Notes: a model not told the origin generated them from the sequence alone. Shown: positions 7,427-15,653, counted from the stretch's first letter. The stretch: 62,043 bases of DNA from an uncultured Prevotella sp. (GCA_944319815.1 CALUEX010000012.1:1-62043); one strand, 5' to 3'. Made by a program: numbers and translations.

Positions 7427-9561
7427 TTCGTCAAAGGGGCATCCGCGAAAAAAGACAAACCCTCTTTCTTCGCGAACTCTATGAACGCTTCGGCTATGCC
7501 GTCTTGTGTCAGTCCTTCATGGTTGAACAGATCGTGCTTCACAATCAGATGCCCATGTGTGTCAAGCAATGGTACGTTGTTTCCATCTTCATCCGTCGTG
7601 TTCCGATAAATCTTGTCACCGCTGTTGTCCTTGCTCGGCTCTTGCATGGTAGCGAAGAAGATGTTGTAATCTTCCACTTTCGGGCAAAGCACGTCATCCC
7701 ATTTCTGAACGAATAGGACGCTTGTTTTCGTGCCTGTATGTGGTTTGAACACATTACCATGCAATCCCACAACTGCAAGTATGCGGCAGCGGTCGGCGAT
7801 GTATTCACGCAACGACTTGTCGCTGCTGTTATTGAAGCGTCCTTGCGGCAAGACTATCGCCATGCGTCCACCCGGTTTCAGGAAGTCGATGTTACGCTCC
7901 ACAAACAGTACATCACGGCTCATATTGGAAGCCTGTTTCAGTTTTGTTTTACGGAACGTGCCGTCAGCCATTTGGTAAACTGTTTCGCCGCTATTTGCCA
8001 ATGCTTCAGGAAAGGTCGGTTCCCCGTTGGCAATCGTTGCTCCTTGCGGCACGTTTTTCAGTTTCTCCAATGAGACGGAGCGGCTTAGGTCGTATTTAGC
8101 AAGTATCCGGCTTTCCTTTACATCTCCTGCAAATGGAGGATTTGCCATTACAATGTCAAATGTGAAATCGCGGTTGCTGTTCTTTTCGGCTCTCATCTTT
8201 TTGAGCTTCTTCCAGCCTTCCGAATATGTGTCGCTCCAATTCTCGTCTTTCACCGTTTCATCCCACCGCTCGTAATCAAGCGTATTCAGGTGCATCACGT
8301 TGGTCTGACCGTCACCCGCAATCAGGTTAAGGGTTCTTGCCACGCGAACCGCCTTTTCGTCAAAGTCAATGGCAAACACGTTGTTCTGCACATAGTCACT
8401 GCATTCGGCGGGCTTTTCCTCCAAAGTGAACAAATGGCTGCGCTGCAATCCTTTTGCTTCCAAGATATTTTGCCACACATAGAAAATAGTGTGGACGGGG
8501 AAGCCGCAACTGCCAGCCGCCGTGTCTATCATCTTCTCGTCTGCCTTTGGGTTAAGCATCCTCACGCACATGTCTATCACATAGCGAGGTGTAAAATACT
8601 GTCCTTTTTCGCCTTTGCTGCTCTTGTTGATAAGATACTCAAAGGCTTCATCGACCACATCAAGGTTAGAATTGAACAGCTTGACATCTTGCAGGGAAGC
8701 CACACATACGGAAAGGTGTGACGGTGTAAGCAATATCTTGGCATCTTCGGTGAACACACCCGGCCATTTGTCTTTGGCTTGGTCGAAAAGTGCCTGCAAC
8801 TTCTCTTTCAACTCGGTTTCCGTATCGCCGTAGTTGCGAAATTCAAGGTTTCGGTCAGGCTTGCGTCCGCTTTCCATTTCATCATAGAGTTTGGTGAAGA
8901 TAAGTTTGAATACTTCCTCAAACACATCTACTCCGGCATTTGCCAACACCTCGTCTTCCATTTCAAGAATAAGGTCTTTCAGTGATTTGCGCTCCGTCAC
9001 CAATTTGTCTTTCTTTATGAGGTCGGCTATTTTCCACCGCTCTGAAAGGATGTCCGAAAGTTTTTGGTCGGCACGTGGAAGCATACTCAAATCCTCAAAA
9101 TAATTCGGGTCTTTGCGATGGTAGTAAGAAATCTGCCTACCGTTGCTCCATACCCCGATGGGCGCACCAGTTGCGTTGCAATAGCTTTTCAGTTGTTCCT
9201 TGCCGTCTTTCAGCTTCGGCTTCTTCAATTCCACAATGATGTACGGACTTGTGGTTTGTTGCTTGTCGAAAACAACAATATCCGCCCGTTTCTTTTCCCT
9301 GCCGAATGTCACTTCAAATTCAAGTGCTATTCTTGAAACGGGGTAGCCTAAATCCTGCGTAAGTACCAACAGATATAATTGGCGTACTATTTCTTCGGGG
9401 GTCAATTTTATTTCTTTCTTACGTACCAAGCACGTAAGGTAATAGTCCAATCCTTTCTTCGTTGTCCGTTCTGTTACACGGTTTTCCAACTCTGAGATTT
9501 GATTTTCCGAAAACAGGCTGAGTTCATACTCCGTGCCTTTGATTATATCTGTCAGTTTCAT
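7423..9561 (-). CDS. Fused restriction nuclease and N6-adenine DNA methyltransferase (type IIB/IIG-like or type I-like)
   Basis: A 712-residue fusion. The N terminus carries a PD-(D/E)xK nuclease core like the start of HsdR: Asp94 in KRADIVVFD, then Glu111 and Lys113 in YIIVELKKPK. The rest is an HsdM-type methyltransferase, with GQYFTPR (about 320-326), SAM motif I DTAAGSCGFPV (346-356) and catalytic motif IV ANPPF (473-477). No separate helicase-type HsdR lies in the window. The combination of a single RM polypeptide with separate S subunits recalls BcgI-type IIB enzymes, which cut on both sides of their site; that comparison is from general knowledge and the cutting mode is an inference. 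It follows the Xre regulator by 10 nt and overlaps the S gene. Confidence 0.82.
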   Translation of the reverse strand: MKLTDIIKGTEYELSLFSENQISELENRVTERTTKKGLDYYLTCLVRKKEIKLTPEEIVRQLYLLVLTQDLGYPVSRIALEFEVTFGREKKRADIVVFDKQQTTSPYIIVELKKPKLKDGKEQLKSYCNATGAPIGVWSNGRQISYYHRKDPNYFEDLSMLPRADQKLSDILSERWKIADLIKKDKLVTERKSLKDLILEMEDEVLANAGVDVFEEVFKLIFTKLYDEMESGRKPDRNLEFRNYGDTETELKEKLQALFDQAKDKWPGVFTEDAKILLTPSHLSVCVASLQDVKLFNSNLDVVDEAFEYLINKSSKGEKGQYFTPRYVIDMCVRMLNPKADEKMIDTAAGSCGFPVHTIFYVWQNILEAKGLQRSHLFTLEEKPAECSDYVQNNVFAIDFDEKAVRVARTLNLIAGDGQTNVMHLNTLDYERWDETVKDENWSDTYSEGWKKLKKMRAEKNSNRDFTFDIVMANPPFAGDVKESRILAKYDLSRSVSLEKLKNVPQGATIANGEPTFPEALANSGETVYQMADGTFRKTKLKQASNMSRDVLFVERNIDFLKPGGRMAIVLPQGRFNNSSDKSLREYIADRCRILAVVGLHGNVFKPHTGTKTSVLFVQKWDDVLCPKVEDYNIFFATMQEPSKDNSGDKIYRNTTDEDGNNVPLLDTHGHLIVKHDLFNHEGLTQDGIAEAFIEFAKKEGLSFFADAPLTK

Positions 9562-9571
9562 TTACGTTGTC

Positions 9572-9787
9572 TTAAAATTGTCCGTTATTCGTAATTGGTT
9601 TGTTCGACACAAGAAGCTCTCGAACATCAACATCCAAAATGTCTGCAATCTGGTATAATACAGGAATGGGCGGCTGCACCTTATTCGTGGCATACAGATT
9701 GACCATGTTGAAAGTCTTTCCAAGCCTATTCGCCAATTCTGTTTGGCTAATGCCCTTAGCTTCCAATACCTCTTTTATTCGGTTCAT
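9572..9787 (-). CDS. Xre-family regulator of the restriction-modification cassette
   Basis: A 71-residue protein, almost entirely one helix-turn-helix: MNRIKEVLEAKGISQTELAN, then RLGKTFNMVNLYATNKVQPP and a final helix VLYQIADILDVDVREL. Its role by position is to control the R-M genes 10 nt downstream, like the controller proteins of type II systems. The longer frame reaching 9847 is rejected because the promoter -7 element (9814-9821) lies inside it. Confidence 0.82.
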   Translation of the reverse strand: MNRIKEVLEAKGISQTELANRLGKTFNMVNLYATNKVQPPIPVLYQIADILDVDVRELLVSNKPITNNGQF

Positions 9788-9813
9788 ATTCGCATTCTTT
9801 TGTCTGACGGTTA

Positions 9814-9821
9814 CAAAGGTA
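9814..9821 (-). promoter_or_regulatory. Probable -7 element of the restriction-modification operon
   Basis: TACCTTTG on the minus strand, 27 nt before the regulator start codon. No good TTTG is found 19-21 nt upstream, so this may be a regulated promoter. A mirror-image TACCTTTG on the plus strand (9865-9872) faces away, giving a divergent pair 43 nt apart. Confidence 0.5.
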
Positions 9822-9985
9822 CAAAATTTTATTTGGTAAATGCACATTTTTCAAAGGAAAGTATTACCTTTGCATCAAACAAAGCGTTATTTGAAAAAGC
9901 AAACATGAGAAATGCTGTGCAGTTGGCAGGTTTGTAAATCGTAACCCATTTAAACGAAAATCAATCGCAATTTATCTTATATCAA

Positions 9986-10990
9986 TTAGTTACGTTTAAC
10001 AGGATATTTTTTAGATAATAGACAATTTTCAAAATGTACTTTTCCGCCTTGTACATTTAAATTGTTATACCCAACGGCACAATTTTTCATCTTTACTGTA
10101 GCAGAGGCTGGAATAATAAAATCTCCGACTTGCGTAGAATAGGATACAGCCAAATCTTCAAAAGAAATAGTGGAGTTTTTTATGCCCCAATCAGGATTTC
10201 CGCCATCATCATAAAAATTTAAAGAAACGTAAGGACGTCCACCATTACACAAGTCATTACCAAATTCCTCTCCATCATCACCTATACCTTTAAAAACAAC
10301 ATTTCCCCTTGCAGATGCTATTGTATAATTGCAACTAAATTCACCATTCTTACAGCCAATAGACGAGTTTGTAAGTTCAAATGTACAATCCGACATTACT
10401 CCATCAGTAATAATATTTGAATTTTCTATATCAAAATCGAAATTGCGAATACCTGCATCTCTGTTTTGTCTCATAATTGTCAAGTCCGCTTGAATAGGCC
10501 AGTCCTGTATCCCTGTATAATAATCAACATGAGCATCTTCGTACATAGACGGTCTTACGACTTTTTTTTTTATAACAACTTCTCCTTTGTCATTTACTAT
10601 TGCACCATCAGGCACAAAAGCATTAATAACGTCCACCAATCCACTCGGACTCGTTATGGGTAATGGAGCAGCAACGACTTCTATGCTTTTCATTTCTTTA
10701 TACCTTTCATAAAGAATGAACGTTCTCCCTGAAACATCCGTCCAATTGTTGTCGTGAAGAAAGCACTCAAACCTAAATCCTTTTGGCACATCTGTTATAG
10801 TGCATTCTATCCAACTTGAAGGATTGTCGGGTATTGATTGTTCCATGATATTAATCGTCCCCCATTTGGATTTAATGGTTTGTTGAGGAATATCAATATA
10901 TTCCGCCCACACCTTCGTTACAACAAGGCATTGCGCGATAAAGAGCAAGGCTATAAAACACAACGTTCTGTTCTTGGTTTCTACTTTCAT
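9986..10990 (-). CDS. Secreted protein of unknown function, repeat-rich C-terminal half
   Basis: A 334-residue protein I do not recognise. Residues 1-29 are a signal peptide (hydrophobic CFIALLFIAQCLVV, then WAEY). The second half (about 185-334) has short repeating strands such as NFDFDIENSNIITDGVMSDC, CTFELTNSSIGCKNGEFSCN and TVKMKNCAVGYNNLNVQGGK, a spacing suggestive of a small parallel beta-helix. It is AT-rich compared with the core genes in this window and lies between the R-M cassette and a MITE-like element, so it may have been acquired. A weak promoter (TATTTTTG, complement at 11072-11079) lies about 80 nt upstream of the start. Confidence 0.6.
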   Translation of the reverse strand: MKVETKNRTLCFIALLFIAQCLVVTKVWAEYIDIPQQTIKSKWGTINIMEQSIPDNPSSWIECTITDVPKGFRFECFLHDNNWTDVSGRTFILYERYKEMKSIEVVAAPLPITSPSGLVDVINAFVPDGAIVNDKGEVVIKKKVVRPSMYEDAHVDYYTGIQDWPIQADLTIMRQNRDAGIRNFDFDIENSNIITDGVMSDCTFELTNSSIGCKNGEFSCNYTIASARGNVVFKGIGDDGEEFGNDLCNGGRPYVSLNFYDDGGNPDWGIKNSTISFEDLAVSYSTQVGDFIIPASATVKMKNCAVGYNNLNVQGGKVHFENCLLSKKYPVKRN

Positions 10991-11296
10991 AATATTATTG
11001 GCTTAAATTTTATAAACATTCACAGACTAAAGCTACAACTCAATTTTGACGAACAAGGCAACAGCCTTTTGCAAAAATACGTAAAATAAACGACAAAACA
11101 TCAATATAAAACCACGGAACATACAAGAAACATACAAAAACGTCTACAATGTAAACCACTCGTTAACAGAAAGCCGCCGTAATCAATAATCTTCCCGCAA
11201 TATCCAATCAGTACGGGGCGCGACAGCCTGGCGGAAATATATTGGCAAAATAACACCACCGCACATTATTTACCGATGATTGACCGTAACTTTAAC

Positions 11297-11485
11297 GTCG
11301 GTTCGGTATAAGGTTAATGTATTATAAGCATGAGATTTTATTCTCTGTAGGGACATAATTCATTATGTCCGCACGCCGCGAAGAGGCGTATTTGTCAAGC
11401 AAAAACTATTAAAACGTTCTTTCAGAACGTGCGGACATAATGAATTATGTCCCTATAAGAGGGTGTGTGCTTATACCGAACCGAC
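11297..11485. repeat. MITE-like element with IS982-like ends and a nested palindrome
   Basis: A 189-bp non-coding element. Its ends are a 15-bp inverted repeat, GTCGGTTCGGTATAA at 11297-11311 and the complement at 11471-11485, identical at 13 of 15 positions to the ends of the IS at 3766-4792. Inside, two perfect 27-bp arms (11349-11375 and 11428-11454) pair with each other, and each contains the near-palindrome GGACATAATTCATTATGTCC. A third small palindrome (ACGTTCT-TTC-AGAACGT) lies at 11414-11430. It codes for nothing and is probably moved in trans by an IS982-type transposase. Confidence 0.75.
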
Positions 11486-11561
11486 ATTGATTTATACTGG
11501 ACTAACCTTGCCTTTATAAAAAACGGCCTATAGCCTTGCAAAACACGGCAAAACGCAGGGT

Positions 11562-11598
11562 AAGACGTGCCTTTTTGCAGGGCGAAAGGGCACGTCTT
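11562..11598 (-). terminator. Hairpin after the lysO genes
   Basis: AAGACGTGCC (11562-11571) pairs with GGCACGTCTT (11589-11598). It lies about 110 nt after the stop at 11711, in a cluster of short AAAGGGCA-type repeats (11530-11600). Termination is inferred from position and stem. The rest of 10991-11710 holds the MITE-like element and no gene. Confidence 0.5.
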
Positions 11599-11710
11599 GG
11601 ACGGACGTTTGTAATAATCTGAAAATCAACAGGTTACACGACAGCAAGTAAATGACGGTGCAAACTGTGTTGACATTACGGAAAAGAATGCGAAAAGAAA
11701 GGCCGACGAC

Positions 11711-12316
11711 CTAAATGGAGCAGAAGAAAGTGACGAGGAAGGGCACGCTGAAATCGACGACGAAGCCGTGGAAGACGGACAGGACGACAAGGTCGCGACC
11801 GGAGACGAGGGTGATGACGGGCAGCGTGGTGTCCATGGACGTGGCCCCGGCGACGGAGATTGGGGCGAAGCGACCGAACCACCGCACAAGCCACGGGGCG
11901 CACAGCAGGGCGATAAGCTCGCGGATGATATTGGCGAGCAGGGCCACCGTGCCGAGTTCGGGGCCGCGATACTCGGTGATGAAGATGCTGGAGAGCGAAT
12001 AGTAACCGAAGCCTGCGCCGACGGCAAGGCAGTCGGCAACGCCGTGGCGGGGGAACAGGAACGAGGCCAGGAGTACGCCGCCGAGTGTGCCGGCAACCGT
12101 GACGAGGGGCAGGAGGAGCAGACGGGGATTGACGTTGCGGATGCTGCGGAGCACGCCGGCGTCGCTGCCGACGCTCACGCCGACGAAGAACATGAGGGCG
12201 CAAAGGGCGTAGAAACTTACATCGTGTATATCGGCAAACCATCCGGGCATGAGGTTGAACAGGCCGACGAGCGTGCCTAAAACGAAGAAACCGACGATAA
12301 TGAGACTGCCACGCAT
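11711..12316 (-). CDS. lysO: LysO family transporter, C-terminal part (split lysine exporter)
   Basis: A 201-residue integral membrane protein matching the larger, C-terminal part of the L-lysine exporter LysO (formerly YbjE). About six to seven membrane segments are visible. The motif MFFVGVSVGSD and the signature AVGAGFGYYSLSSIFITEY, followed by ELGTVALLANIIRE, are typical of the family. In Escherichia coli one protein of about 300 residues holds both parts. Here the N-terminal part is the separate gene at 12392-12652, and the sum is 287 residues. This arrangement is usual in Bacteroidetes, so the split is probably functional rather than a frameshift. The gap between the two genes is 75 nt. 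Confidence 0.82.
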   Translation of the reverse strand: MRGSLIIVGFFVLGTLVGLFNLMPGWFADIHDVSFYALCALMFFVGVSVGSDAGVLRSIRNVNPRLLLLPLVTVAGTLGGVLLASFLFPRHGVADCLAVGAGFGYYSLSSIFITEYRGPELGTVALLANIIRELIALLCAPWLVRWFGRFAPISVAGATSMDTTLPVITLVSGRDLVVLSVFHGFVVDFSVPFLVTFFCSI

Positions 12317-12319
12317 TGT

Positions 12320-12360
12320 TTTAAAGGTGAGAAAGTGAGAAGGTGAGAAGGTGAGAAGGT
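12320..12360. repeat. Short tandem repeat GTGAGAAG between the two lysO genes
   Basis: About four copies of the 8-bp unit GTGAGAAG lie between the stop of the first lysO gene and the start of the second. The number of copies could change by slippage and alter the spacing between the two genes. Confidence 0.7.
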
Positions 12361-12391
12361 GGATTAACGGTTTGTTTTTTGTGTGCGATGT

Positions 12392-12652
12392 TTACTTTTG
12401 CATATTACGGAACAGGATTTTACACAGCACCGCACAGCCAAAGGCTCCTGCCGCGGCAAGCACCAAGGCTTCAACACCGAGACTGCCAAGACTGCCGACG
12501 ACACGTGGATTGCCGCCGACCTCGACACCTAAAAGGAACAACAAGACCCACACAAGCAGTGTCACCACGGCAGAAATGCGCGGCAAACGCTTCTTGCGTA
12601 AGGCTAAGCCGAGACACAACCCGGCTATCATGAAAAGCATGACTGTAAACAT
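12392..12652 (-). CDS. LysO family protein, N-terminal part
   Basis: An 86-residue membrane protein with three hydrophobic segments (starting MFTVMLFMIAGLCLGLALRK, then SAVVTLLVWVLLFLLGVEVG, then EALVLAAAGAFGCAVLCKIL). It corresponds to the N-terminal domain of the lysine exporter LysO and is transcribed first in a two-gene operon with the larger part at 11711-12316. The two presumably form one transporter that exports lysine and protects against toxic analogues. The start codon lies next to a long G-rich tandem repeat (12656-12800). Confidence 0.78.
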   Translation of the reverse strand: MFTVMLFMIAGLCLGLALRKKRLPRISAVVTLLVWVLLFLLGVEVGGNPRVVGSLGSLGVEALVLAAAGAFGCAVLCKILFRNMQK

Positions 12653-12655
12653 TTT

Positions 12656-12800
12656 TTACGGTTATGGGGGTTACGGTTGTGTGGGGGGGGGTACGGTTAT
12701 GGGTTTTACGGTTATGAGGTTTTACGGTTGTGGGGTTTTACGGTTATGAGGGTTTACGGTTATGGGGGTTTACGGTTATGAGGGTTTACGGTTGTGGGAG
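12656..12800. repeat. G-rich tandem repeat, unit GGGTTTTACGGTTATGA
   Basis: About eight imperfect copies of a 14- to 18-bp unit built around TTACGGTTATG, including a run of ten G residues near 12685. It starts within 4 nt of the lysO N-terminal start codon, so it occupies the place where that gene's promoter and ribosome-binding region should lie. Not a CRISPR array: there are no unique spacers. Confidence 0.85.
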
Positions 12801-12849
12801 AGCTGGGACATATAAGGCAAATAGGCAATATGGGTTAATGGATAAGGGG

Positions 12850-12988
12850 ATTATTCATTATTCATTATTCATTTTTCATTTTTCATTTTTCATTTTTCAT
12901 TTTTCATTTTTCATTATTCATTTTTCATTTTTCATTTTTCATTTTTCATTTTTCATTTTTCATTATTCATTTTTCATTATTCATTTTT
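12850..12988. repeat. Simple repeat of the heptamer CATTTTT, with CATTATT variants
   Basis: About 19 near-identical 7-bp units in a row. Open frames through it are artefacts of the repeat. On the minus strand the unit reads TGAAAAA, the same sequence that builds the arms of the hairpin at 21826-21909. It directly follows the stop codon of the gene at 12995. Confidence 0.88.
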
Positions 12989-12994
12989 CTCTTT

Positions 12995-14251
12995 TCACTT
13001 GCCGAAGGTCAGGCGCAGGCCGACGTTCAGGTTGAAATTGAACGGTTTGTCTTTATATATGGTCTCTACATTGCTGCCGTTGTCGAAATAATAGCTTACG
13101 CCTGGCTCAAGATATACGCCGAGCGATGGAATGAAGTCGTATTGCACACCTGCCGAGGCGTTGACCGACCACTGGGGACGGCTGTCGCGCACGTCGTCGT
13201 CTTCCGTCCTGACCACGGCTCCGCCTGAAACAAACTCTGTATGCGAATCGCCCGATACGCAAAAGTCAACTGCTCCACCCGCCGAAAAATAGACCTCAAG
13301 GTAGTCGTTGCGCCATACGTTGTAACTGACGTTAAGCGGTACACCGACAAAATGGAGCTTCTGCTCGGTCTTGTATCCAGCTTTCTCGTCGCCCGAGGCT
13401 ATGTCGGAAGAATGGTAAGAATAGTTTGCGCCCGTCTCGATGCCAAGACGGTCAGTCAGGCGGAAACGCACCGATGCGCCCAGCCTTACCGGCTGCCGGT
13501 GCTTTACGTTCACTTCAGCAGCCTCGGTGGTATTGGCATACGCCGCCGACAACAGCCTGAAATCAGCATCCGGAGCGGCATCCTGGACTACGTAATAGGG
13601 CATGAATGACGAAGAGGAACGGCCGTCGCCGCTGCCGAAAGCCGACAGGCCCGTGCCGTAAACCGACACTGACACGCCGCGCGCTCCGCCATTGCTGCCG
13701 ACATCGGCGAGAGCCAGCAGGTCGCCATGGCCGCCACGGACGCCGTCGGCCGTCCGCCTGACAGTTCGTTCCGCAGGGGCAGAACTGTGCTTGACACCAG
13801 AGTGGTCAACAGTCGGCCCTGTATCGCTTACACGTAAAGTATCGGCATCAGCCAGCAACGCGGCTGTATCGGCTGCGGCAATACCGTTACTATCGTCGCC
13901 CCCATACACCTCCTCAGCTATACGCGACATCATGTCATGGCAGACGCCGCTGCCTACAGACTCAACGTCTTGGGCATACTGCGGTTCATTGCCATGCACC
14001 GCACGTTCCGCAGAGAACGGGAGCCGACGGCCGTCACGGCTGTCATGGCCGATGAAACGCCATCCCGCCACTACTACGACGGCCACACAAGCTGCCACCG
14101 CAGCCGCACGCCAAAGCAATAAATAACGTGCCCGGCGACGGCTGCGGCTACGAGCCAAAGCAGCCTCGACACCATCCCAAAGTCCTTCGGGCGGTGCAAC
14201 CTGCCTGTCGGCAAAGCGTTTCCTAAGTGTATCAATCCAATGTTTTTCCAT
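12995..14251 (-). CDS. Anti-sigma-like protein fused to an outer-membrane beta-barrel
   Basis: A 418-residue protein encoded directly after an ECF sigma factor, overlapping it by 20 nt. The first 35 residues (WIDTLRKRFADRQVAPPEGL and on) are a short cytoplasmic segment typical of Bacteroidetes proteins that follow ECF sigma genes. One membrane helix spans about 43-68 (LLLWRAAAVAACVAVVVVAG). A low-complexity linker follows, and from about 255 to the end amphipathic strands (SVRFRLTDRLGIETGANYSY, ending LNVGLRLTFGK) resemble an outer-membrane barrel of the PorT/OMP_b-brl type. A role as membrane anchor or regulator of the sigma factor is inferred from position. The design, an inner-membrane helix and a barrel in one chain, is discussed in the findings. 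Confidence 0.65.
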   Translation of the reverse strand: MEKHWIDTLRKRFADRQVAPPEGLWDGVEAALARSRSRRRARYLLLWRAAAVAACVAVVVVAGWRFIGHDSRDGRRLPFSAERAVHGNEPQYAQDVESVGSGVCHDMMSRIAEEVYGGDDSNGIAAADTAALLADADTLRVSDTGPTVDHSGVKHSSAPAERTVRRTADGVRGGHGDLLALADVGSNGGARGVSVSVYGTGLSAFGSGDGRSSSSFMPYYVVQDAAPDADFRLLSAAYANTTEAAEVNVKHRQPVRLGASVRFRLTDRLGIETGANYSYHSSDIASGDEKAGYKTEQKLHFVGVPLNVSYNVWRNDYLEVYFSAGGAVDFCVSGDSHTEFVSGGAVVRTEDDDVRDSRPQWSVNASAGVQYDFIPSLGVYLEPGVSYYFDNGSNVETIYKDKPFNFNLNVGLRLTFGK

Positions 14252-14807
14252 AGCAATTCTTCCTCCTGTATTCTCTTATCCATTTGGCAAGCAATGACTT
14301 GGCGCGAGAAAACTGCGAAGCCGACGAACTTTCGCCAATACCAAGCATAGCCGCAATCTCCTTGTGGCTTTTGTGTTCAAAGACATAAAGGTTGAAAACC
14401 ATACGATAACCGGGGGGCAACGACAATATCATGCCATTGACAACATCGTCAGGGATGCCATCCACTTCAGGCTCATCGGCCACGTCAGGCAGCTCGCCTG
14501 CATACTCAACTATATTCTGCGCCGCGCTTTTCTTCAGGAAGCGCAAGGCCTCGTTTACGGTGATGCGCACCATCCACGCCTTCAAGGAGCCCTCGCCACG
14601 AGGCGTGAACCTGTCGAGAGACATGAAGATTTTGACAAGGCTCTCCTGCAAGACGTCCTTGCGGTCGTCCTCGTCGGATACGTAACGGGCGCAAACAGCG
14701 GCCAGATATGAAACATACCTGTCATAAATTGCCTTCACCGCCGTTCCATCATTGCGGCAAGCAAGCCTCACAAGTTCGCCATCACTACGTCCGCCGTAAT
14801 CAGCCAT
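14232..14807 (-). CDS. ECF-type RNA polymerase sigma factor
   Basis: A 191-residue sigma-70 family protein of the extracytoplasmic-function group. Region 2 is visible in AIYDRYVSYLAAVCARYVSD, then DDRKDVLQESLVKIFMSLDR and GSLKAWMVRITVNEALRFLK. Region 4 follows (LPPGYRMVFNLYVFEHKSHK, then IAAMLGIGESSSASQFSRAK). The start at MADYGGRSDGELV is chosen because the longer version adds residues with no family similarity. It follows the NigD-like gene and overlaps the anti-sigma-like gene, so the three may be one unit that senses envelope state. Confidence 0.85.
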   Translation of the reverse strand: MADYGGRSDGELVRLACRNDGTAVKAIYDRYVSYLAAVCARYVSDEDDRKDVLQESLVKIFMSLDRFTPRGEGSLKAWMVRITVNEALRFLKKSAAQNIVEYAGELPDVADEPEVDGIPDDVVNGMILSLPPGYRMVFNLYVFEHKSHKEIAAMLGIGESSSASQFSRAKSLLAKWIREYRRKNCYGKTLD

Positions 14808-14909
14808 AAACAATAAACAAGAACTAAGAGCCGAGGGCAAGGCCGCCTGGTGCACCACAAACCCGGCAAACACACCAAGGCTGAACCTTACCCTCCGCTC
14901 GGCAGAAAG

Positions 14910-15653
14910 TCATCTCACTCTTGACGAATAGGCAGCACGCTCTACATCGTTGCCACCGGCAGTGGCCTTGCGGCTGCAATAGTCGAACTCTACGGTCTTT
15001 TCACCCGAATACGACTTGTAGCGGAGCGTCAGCTTAACGGTCTTGCCGCCAGTGTCAGGCAATCCGGAAAGCCTGAAAGCCACCAGGGCGTCACCTGTTG
15101 CGCCGTTGACATCTCCGTAAGCATTGTGCTTGAACTCGACCTCATACGGGTCGTCAGGGTTCACGCCTGTAAGCAGGTTGACATAATGTGCAACGCCGTT
15201 ACCACCCCAACGGGTACGGAAACGCAACGTAAGGTAGCCGTCTTCGGCAATGTTCACCCAGTCGCGCACTATCTCGATTGGGTCGTCGCCGTATTCGCTG
15301 GTGTCACCATCGGCCGGATAGGCCACGGCCGGTTTCGTCAGGATGCTGTCAATCCAGTTGATTGCCACAGACTTGGTGTAGCTGTCCATAACGGACTCGA
15401 CTTCACGGTAATTCACCAACGCCCTTACTTCCTTGTCCCCGTATGGAGAAACGGACATATTAACGGGATACAACGTCGTGGAGTCGTCAAGCTGCATATA
15501 AAAACCTGCACCATCAATGGGCTTAACCGTTACCATGGCATTGGGCAGCGACGGATAATACCAAACGTATGTATCGTCATCGTCGCACGAGCCGAAAGTA
15601 AAGACCGATGCTACTGCCAACAATGCGCTCGCTAAAAACTTAATTGCTTTCAT
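14910..15653 (-). CDS. NigD-like lipoprotein
   Basis: A 247-residue lipoprotein. The signal peptide ends in the lipobox FTFGSC, followed by acidic DDDDTYVWYYPSLPNAMVTV, the start typical of NigD-like proteins of Bacteroides and Prevotella. The acidic residues after the Cys suggest surface export in Bacteroidetes. The body is beta-rich. NigD was first seen next to bacteriocin-like genes, but most family members have no known function. It lies upstream of the ECF sigma gene in the same direction, 102 nt before the chosen sigma start. Confidence 0.75.
   Translation of the reverse strand: MKAIKFLASALLAVASVFTFGSCDDDDTYVWYYPSLPNAMVTVKPIDGAGFYMQLDDSTTLYPVNMSVSPYGDKEVRALVNYREVESVMDSYTKSVAINWIDSILTKPAVAYPADGDTSEYGDDPIEIVRDWVNIAEDGYLTLRFRTRWGGNGVAHYVNLLTGVNPDDPYEVEFKHNAYGDVNGATGDALVAFRLSGLPDTGGKTVKLTLRYKSYSGEKTVEFDYCSRKATAGGNDVERAAYSSRVR

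Noticed and set aside
9572-9847. Longer 91-residue version of the Xre regulator
   Set aside because: Its first 20 codons contain the -7 promoter element at 9814-9821; the start at 9787 gives a complete HTH.
12656-12988. Possible CRISPR array in the lysO-to-barrel gap
   Set aside because: Units are 7 to 18 bp and directly adjacent, without unique spacers, and no cas genes are near.
12730-13035. 101-codon frame through the simple repeats (HFSFF repeats)
   Set aside because: It arises from the heptamer repeat read in frame; no start signal and no family resemblance.
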